Assembly (NCBI GenBank): GCA_035276085.1
Contig: DATELY010000159.1
Span: forward strand, 1-27,497
Direction: 5' to 3'
DNA length: 27,497 bases
From: DATELY01 sp035276085
Lineage (GTDB): Bacteria; Pseudomonadota; Gammaproteobacteria; Steroidobacterales; Steroidobacteraceae
This document shows positions 24,810 to 27,497 of this stretch, one piece after another. Position numbers and translations under genes: made by a program. The notes under the pieces are model-generated. The model was given only the letters and a program-made list of their open reading frames with translations, did not search any database and was not told the origin of the DNA. The number at the start of each line of letters is the position of its first letter. The stretch's first letter is position 1.

Positions 24810-25985
24810 ATGGAATTCCCTCAAGCAGTTAAGCATTCGATGCGCCTCGATTTATTGGCGAGAGTCAAAACGCTCGCTCCATTGCTGGCGGCCAACGCCA
24901 GAAGGACTGACGAAGAGGGCTTGATCCCTCAGGAAAATTTGGATGCGCTTCGACAGGCCGATCTGCTCGCACTCGGTCGTCCCAGCAAATATGGCGGACT
25001 CGAGACCGATTTGCGCACCTTGCTCGAGGTCCAGGTCGCAATTGCTGAAAGCTGCGGATCTACTTCATGGGTCGCCGGTCTGGGCAATGTCAGCTCATTC
25101 CTGCTCGGCCTTTTTCCTGCTGAGGCACAGGAGGATGTATGGGGCATGGACAAGGACAGCCGCGCGGCAGTTGTCGTTTCTCCTGCGGGTAGCTCGGCAA
25201 CAAAGGTCGCAGATGGATGGCGGATTTCGGGCAAGTGGCGTTATGCGTCCGGCTCGGAACATGCGCAATGGGCGGTCGTTGGTGTGTCGGCTCCTGCGGA
25301 CGGCGGGAAGCCAGACATCGGCCTCGCGCTCGTGCCCATGAGTGAGGTCCGGATCGAGCGGAATTGGAACGTTACTGGCCTCTGCGGCACCGGCTCGAAC
25401 ACCATGGTGTTGGATAACGTATTCGTTCCTTCTCATCGGCAACTTTCTTATCAAGCTGCCGTCGCCGGCGAGGCGCCGACCCCATACGACACGGATGCGC
25501 ATCCTCTATACCGCACCCCCTTTTCGGCGATCTTCAACCTTTGCATAGCGGCGACCCCGGTGGGCCTTGCCAAAGCCGCAGTGAAGTTGGCTATCGCAAC
25601 CGCGCCGAAGCAGATCATTCCGATCATCGGCGTTCGCCAATCAGAGGCGCCCTCGATCCAGATCATCGTCGCCAATGCTGCCTGCACCGCCGATTCAGCT
25701 GAGCTGCATCTGTTTCGCGCCGCTGCTGCCGCAGATCAGGCTGCACTCCTCGGCATGCCTCAATCGCCATTGGACGTCGCTCGCAGCGACGCTGATCGGG
25801 TGATGGCGGCGCGTTATGCCATCGAAGCCGTGCGCTTGATCGTAAAAGCCCAGATGTCATCGGTGCACAGCAAGACAAACCCGATGCAGCTGATCTGGCG
25901 CGATTGCGAGATGGCAGCATCGCACTTCGCATTTGCTGACTTGCACTTGGAAGCCTACGGCAAGGCCATGTTCAATCAGCAATGA
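24810..25985 (+). CDS. acyl-CoA-dehydrogenase-fold flavin monooxygenase (HsaA/HpaB-C2 type oxygenase)
   Basis: A 391-aa protein with the acyl-CoA dehydrogenase fold: N-terminal helical domain (about 10-110), central beta domain (about 120-215), C-terminal helices (about 235-385). Segments such as AQEDVWGMDKDSRA, GWRISGKWRYASGSEHAQWA, NVTGLCGTGSNTMVLDNVFVPSHR and the C-terminal HSKTNPMQLIWRD are characteristic of two-component aromatic hydroxylases (HsaA, HPA hydroxylase C2) rather than true dehydrogenases. Such enzymes use reduced flavin from a separate reductase to hydroxylate phenolic or heterocyclic rings. No reductase gene is in the window. The ATG at 24810 has only a weak upstream site; a GTG at 24735 is possible but adds non-homologous sequence. 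It probably performs ring hydroxylation ahead of the NicX-like enzyme. Confidence 0.83.
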   Translation: MEFPQAVKHSMRLDLLARVKTLAPLLAANARRTDEEGLIPQENLDALRQADLLALGRPSKYGGLETDLRTLLEVQVAIAESCGSTSWVAGLGNVSSFLLGLFPAEAQEDVWGMDKDSRAAVVVSPAGSSATKVADGWRISGKWRYASGSEHAQWAVVGVSAPADGGKPDIGLALVPMSEVRIERNWNVTGLCGTGSNTMVLDNVFVPSHRQLSYQAAVAGEAPTPYDTDAHPLYRTPFSAIFNLCIAATPVGLAKAAVKLAIATAPKQIIPIIGVRQSEAPSIQIIVANAACTADSAELHLFRAAAAADQAALLGMPQSPLDVARSDADRVMAARYAIEAVRLIVKAQMSSVHSKTNPMQLIWRDCEMAASHFAFADLHLEAYGKAMFNQQ

Positions 25986-26034
25986 GGTCGCGCGTGCTCG
26001 CGCCATGACGCACAAACACGAGAAGGAGATGCAT

Positions 26035-26784
26035 ATGCAGACAGAGTTCATCGGCAAGTCTGCCATCGTCACTGGCTCGAGCGAGGGGATTGGTTTCGCG
26101 CTGGCAAAGGGACTGGTGGACGCCGGTGCCCGAGTACTGCTTGTCGCGCGCCGCGAGGATGTCGTACGCAAGGCTGCGGAAGGGTTGGGACCGAATGCTG
26201 CCTGGATAGCGGTCGATCTGACGGAGGAGGGGGCTGAGGAAAAGGTGGTCCGAGCCGCAATCGATCGCCACGGCGGAATTGATTATCTGGTGAATAACGC
26301 GGGACTCAATCTTCCGGCCTTTATCGGGGACTACAGGGCCAGTGATTTCAGGCGTATGGTCGATCTCAACATGGTGAGCACGACAATGCTCACTCAGGCG
26401 GCGGTGCCCTATCTTGCGGCCGGCGACGGCAGCGCGATCCTGAACATTTCCACTGGAGGTAGCCGCAAGGCGACGATCGGTAACGGGCTCTACAGTGCCA
26501 CGAAGATTGCCATCAACTATCTCACCGAGGTCTGGGCACTGGAGCTTGCTGATCGCGGCATTCGCGTGAACTGCATCTGTCCTGGCGGTACCGAAACACC
26601 GCAATTCTGCAAAGTCGCGGATTCAATCGAAGGTTATCGCGAGATGGTGATTGGCGTGACGCCGGTCAAGAGAATGTGCGCGCCCGAAGAGCTGGTGCAT
26701 TCCGCATTCCTACTGCTTTCCAAGCGGACCGGGGGGTTCATCACCGGCGCGATACTGGATGCCGACGGCGGCTATCACATATGA
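26035..26784 (+). CDS. short-chain dehydrogenase/reductase
   Basis: A 249-aa classical SDR. The cofactor motif is TGSSEGIG (13-20), an acidic DLT is at 61-63, NNAG at 87-90, the catalytic Y153 and K157 are in YSATK, and the C-terminal GAILDADGGYHI is typical. The position of the usual catalytic Ser, 13 residues before the Tyr, is Thr140 (NIST). S139 is adjacent. AGGAG 6 nt before the ATG at 26035 decides the start over the ATG at 26029. It begins 49 bp after the monooxygenase and precedes the second SnoaL-like gene by 37 bp, so these form an operon. It probably oxidises an alcohol or reduces a ketone intermediate; the direction is not predictable. R39-R40 after the second strand suggests NADP use. 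Confidence 0.88.
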   Translation: MQTEFIGKSAIVTGSSEGIGFALAKGLVDAGARVLLVARREDVVRKAAEGLGPNAAWIAVDLTEEGAEEKVVRAAIDRHGGIDYLVNNAGLNLPAFIGDYRASDFRRMVDLNMVSTTMLTQAAVPYLAAGDGSAILNISTGGSRKATIGNGLYSATKIAINYLTEVWALELADRGIRVNCICPGGTETPQFCKVADSIEGYREMVIGVTPVKRMCAPEELVHSAFLLLSKRTGGFITGAILDADGGYHI

Positions 26785-26821
26785 ATGTGGAACCACGTTT
26801 CGACGAATGGGGGTAGAGATC

Positions 26822-27238
26822 ATGTCCGCCCAGGATGTAGTACGCCGCTTTCTGGACGCGAAAGACCGGGCAAGCATCGAAGCGCTGCTCGATGATTGTT
26901 TGACCTGGACGGTCGTGGGCAAGGGGCCCATGTATCGCACCTATCACGGCAAGGCCGGGTTCCTCGATGAGTTGATGGGACAGATTGGAACGCGTTTTGT
27001 GCCTGGTTCCCAGCGGGTCACAATCCGCGCCATGTATGAGGATTTCGCCGCACAGACAGTCATAGCCGAGATTGTCGAGGTCGCCGATGTGGTCGGGGGT
27101 GGCACGTATGAGAATGACGTGGCCGCGATTTTCCGTGTCAGCAGCGGCAAGATCGTCGCAGCCCGCGAATATATGGATTTACGGCCCGTCGAGCGCCTGA
27201 TGGATGTCGAACGAAGCGCTGCAGGTCCAGCTCTGTAG
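26822..27238 (+). CDS. NTF2/SnoaL-like protein 2
   Basis: A 138-aa NTF2-like (SnoaL) protein. It opens with the helix SAQDVVRRFLDAKDRASIEALL and ends with the strands TYENDVAAIFRVSSGKIVAAREYMDLRPV. The pattern YxND ... GKI ... EYxD is shared with the protein at 18510, so the two are paralogues that bracket the cluster. The ATG at 26822 follows GGGGGTAGAG; an in-frame ATG at 26807 is the alternative. It is the last gene of the apparent monooxygenase-SDR operon. As for its paralogue, an isomerase, hydratase or epoxide-opening role is possible. Confidence 0.77.
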   Translation: MSAQDVVRRFLDAKDRASIEALLDDCLTWTVVGKGPMYRTYHGKAGFLDELMGQIGTRFVPGSQRVTIRAMYEDFAAQTVIAEIVEVADVVGGGTYENDVAAIFRVSSGKIVAAREYMDLRPVERLMDVERSAAGPAL

Positions 27239-27326
27239 TTGCCGGCCACTGCACATTGAGCCGAATCCGCTTTGGCATGACGTTCCAGTTCGACATCGTC
27301 ATCCGCTCAATCCCCGCCTGGAGTAG

Positions 27327-27497
27327 GCGGACGTCAAGGAGTCCTTTGGATCTGCAAGCGTCCTTAAGGATGGGCGCGCTGTGTTCAACATCGCGGGTAA
27401 CAAGTATCGGATCGTTGTCTGGATCAATTACCCGTATCGGGTTGTTTACGTTCGATTCATCGGCACACACGCTGAGTACGACAAGGTAGATGTTCAG
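27327..27497 (+). pseudogene. HigB-type toxin fragment, C-terminal half, no start
   Basis: The frame from 27327 translates to ADVKESFGSASVLKDGR, then AVFNIAGNKYRIVVWINYPY and RVVYVRFIGTHAEYDKVDV, running off the window. This is the conserved C-terminal half of HigB (RelE-superfamily mRNA interferase). An in-frame TAG at 27324 lies right before it, and no start codon or matching N-terminal half is present upstream, although another frame carries IPAW (27310-27321) where the family's AW pair would be. It therefore looks 5'-truncated or frameshifted and non-functional. The end of the gene and any HigA antitoxin would be beyond the window. Confidence 0.65.

Noticed and set aside
27256..27489. ATG-started plus-strand frame over the HigB remnant
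   Set aside because: It is in a different frame from the HigB-like translation and encodes no family sequence.

Overview
The window reads as chromosomal DNA of a GC-rich Gram-negative bacterium, most likely a proteobacterium. It encodes two TonB-dependent outer-membrane receptors, several lipoproteins with clear lipoboxes, a FixJ/LuxR-type response regulator and AraC- and TetR-family regulators. The receptors' TonB boxes (EIVVTAQ) and plug style are common in sphingomonads and in steroid- or aromatic-degrading gammaproteobacteria, but I cannot assign a genus. I see no rRNA, tRNA, insertion sequence, CRISPR array or replication origin.

Left part (1-12.8 kb): a small conserved-looking ORF, then a minus-strand set made of a formylglycine-type sulfatase and two DUF1254/DUF1214 proteins, with a strong hairpin between the sulfatase and the next gene. 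Divergent from it is a lipoprotein pair (DUF3300, DUF2950) on the plus strand. A DUF202 membrane protein follows, then a signalling island: a histidine kinase and a stand-alone receiver on the minus strand, opposite a FixJ-like regulator on the plus strand. A DUF3313 lipoprotein and an AraC-family regulator close this part.

Middle (12.9-17.2 kb): divergent from the AraC gene lie a secreted tannase/feruloyl-esterase-family enzyme and a TonB-dependent receptor. They look like a two-gene module that takes up and de-esterifies a plant-type or other ester. The esterase lacks both cysteines of the family's CS-D-HC signature while keeping Ser, Asp and His.

Right part (17.3-27.2 kb): a catabolic-looking cluster. 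It holds a NicX-like (2,5-dihydroxypyridine dioxygenase family) enzyme, two NTF2/SnoaL-like proteins, an alpha/beta hydrolase, a TetR regulator of AefR type, a zinc-free MDR oxidoreductase, a second TonB-dependent receptor, an acyl-CoA-dehydrogenase-fold flavin monooxygenase and an SDR. A near-palindromic 15-bp element inside the shared motif ATACYAWAMCGTKTRGT occurs in three intergenic regions of this cluster: NicX/SnoaL divergent region, MDR promoter and TonB-receptor promoter. At the receptor it sits exactly between a -35 and a -10 box. I infer a regulon controlled by the embedded TetR protein, built around uptake, monooxygenation, ring opening and hydrolysis of an aromatic or N-heterocyclic compound. 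The substrate is unknown, and a flavin reductase and the lower pathway are not in the window.

The extreme right end holds the C-terminal half of a HigB-type toxin with no start codon, a likely degraded toxin gene and perhaps the edge of an acquired segment.
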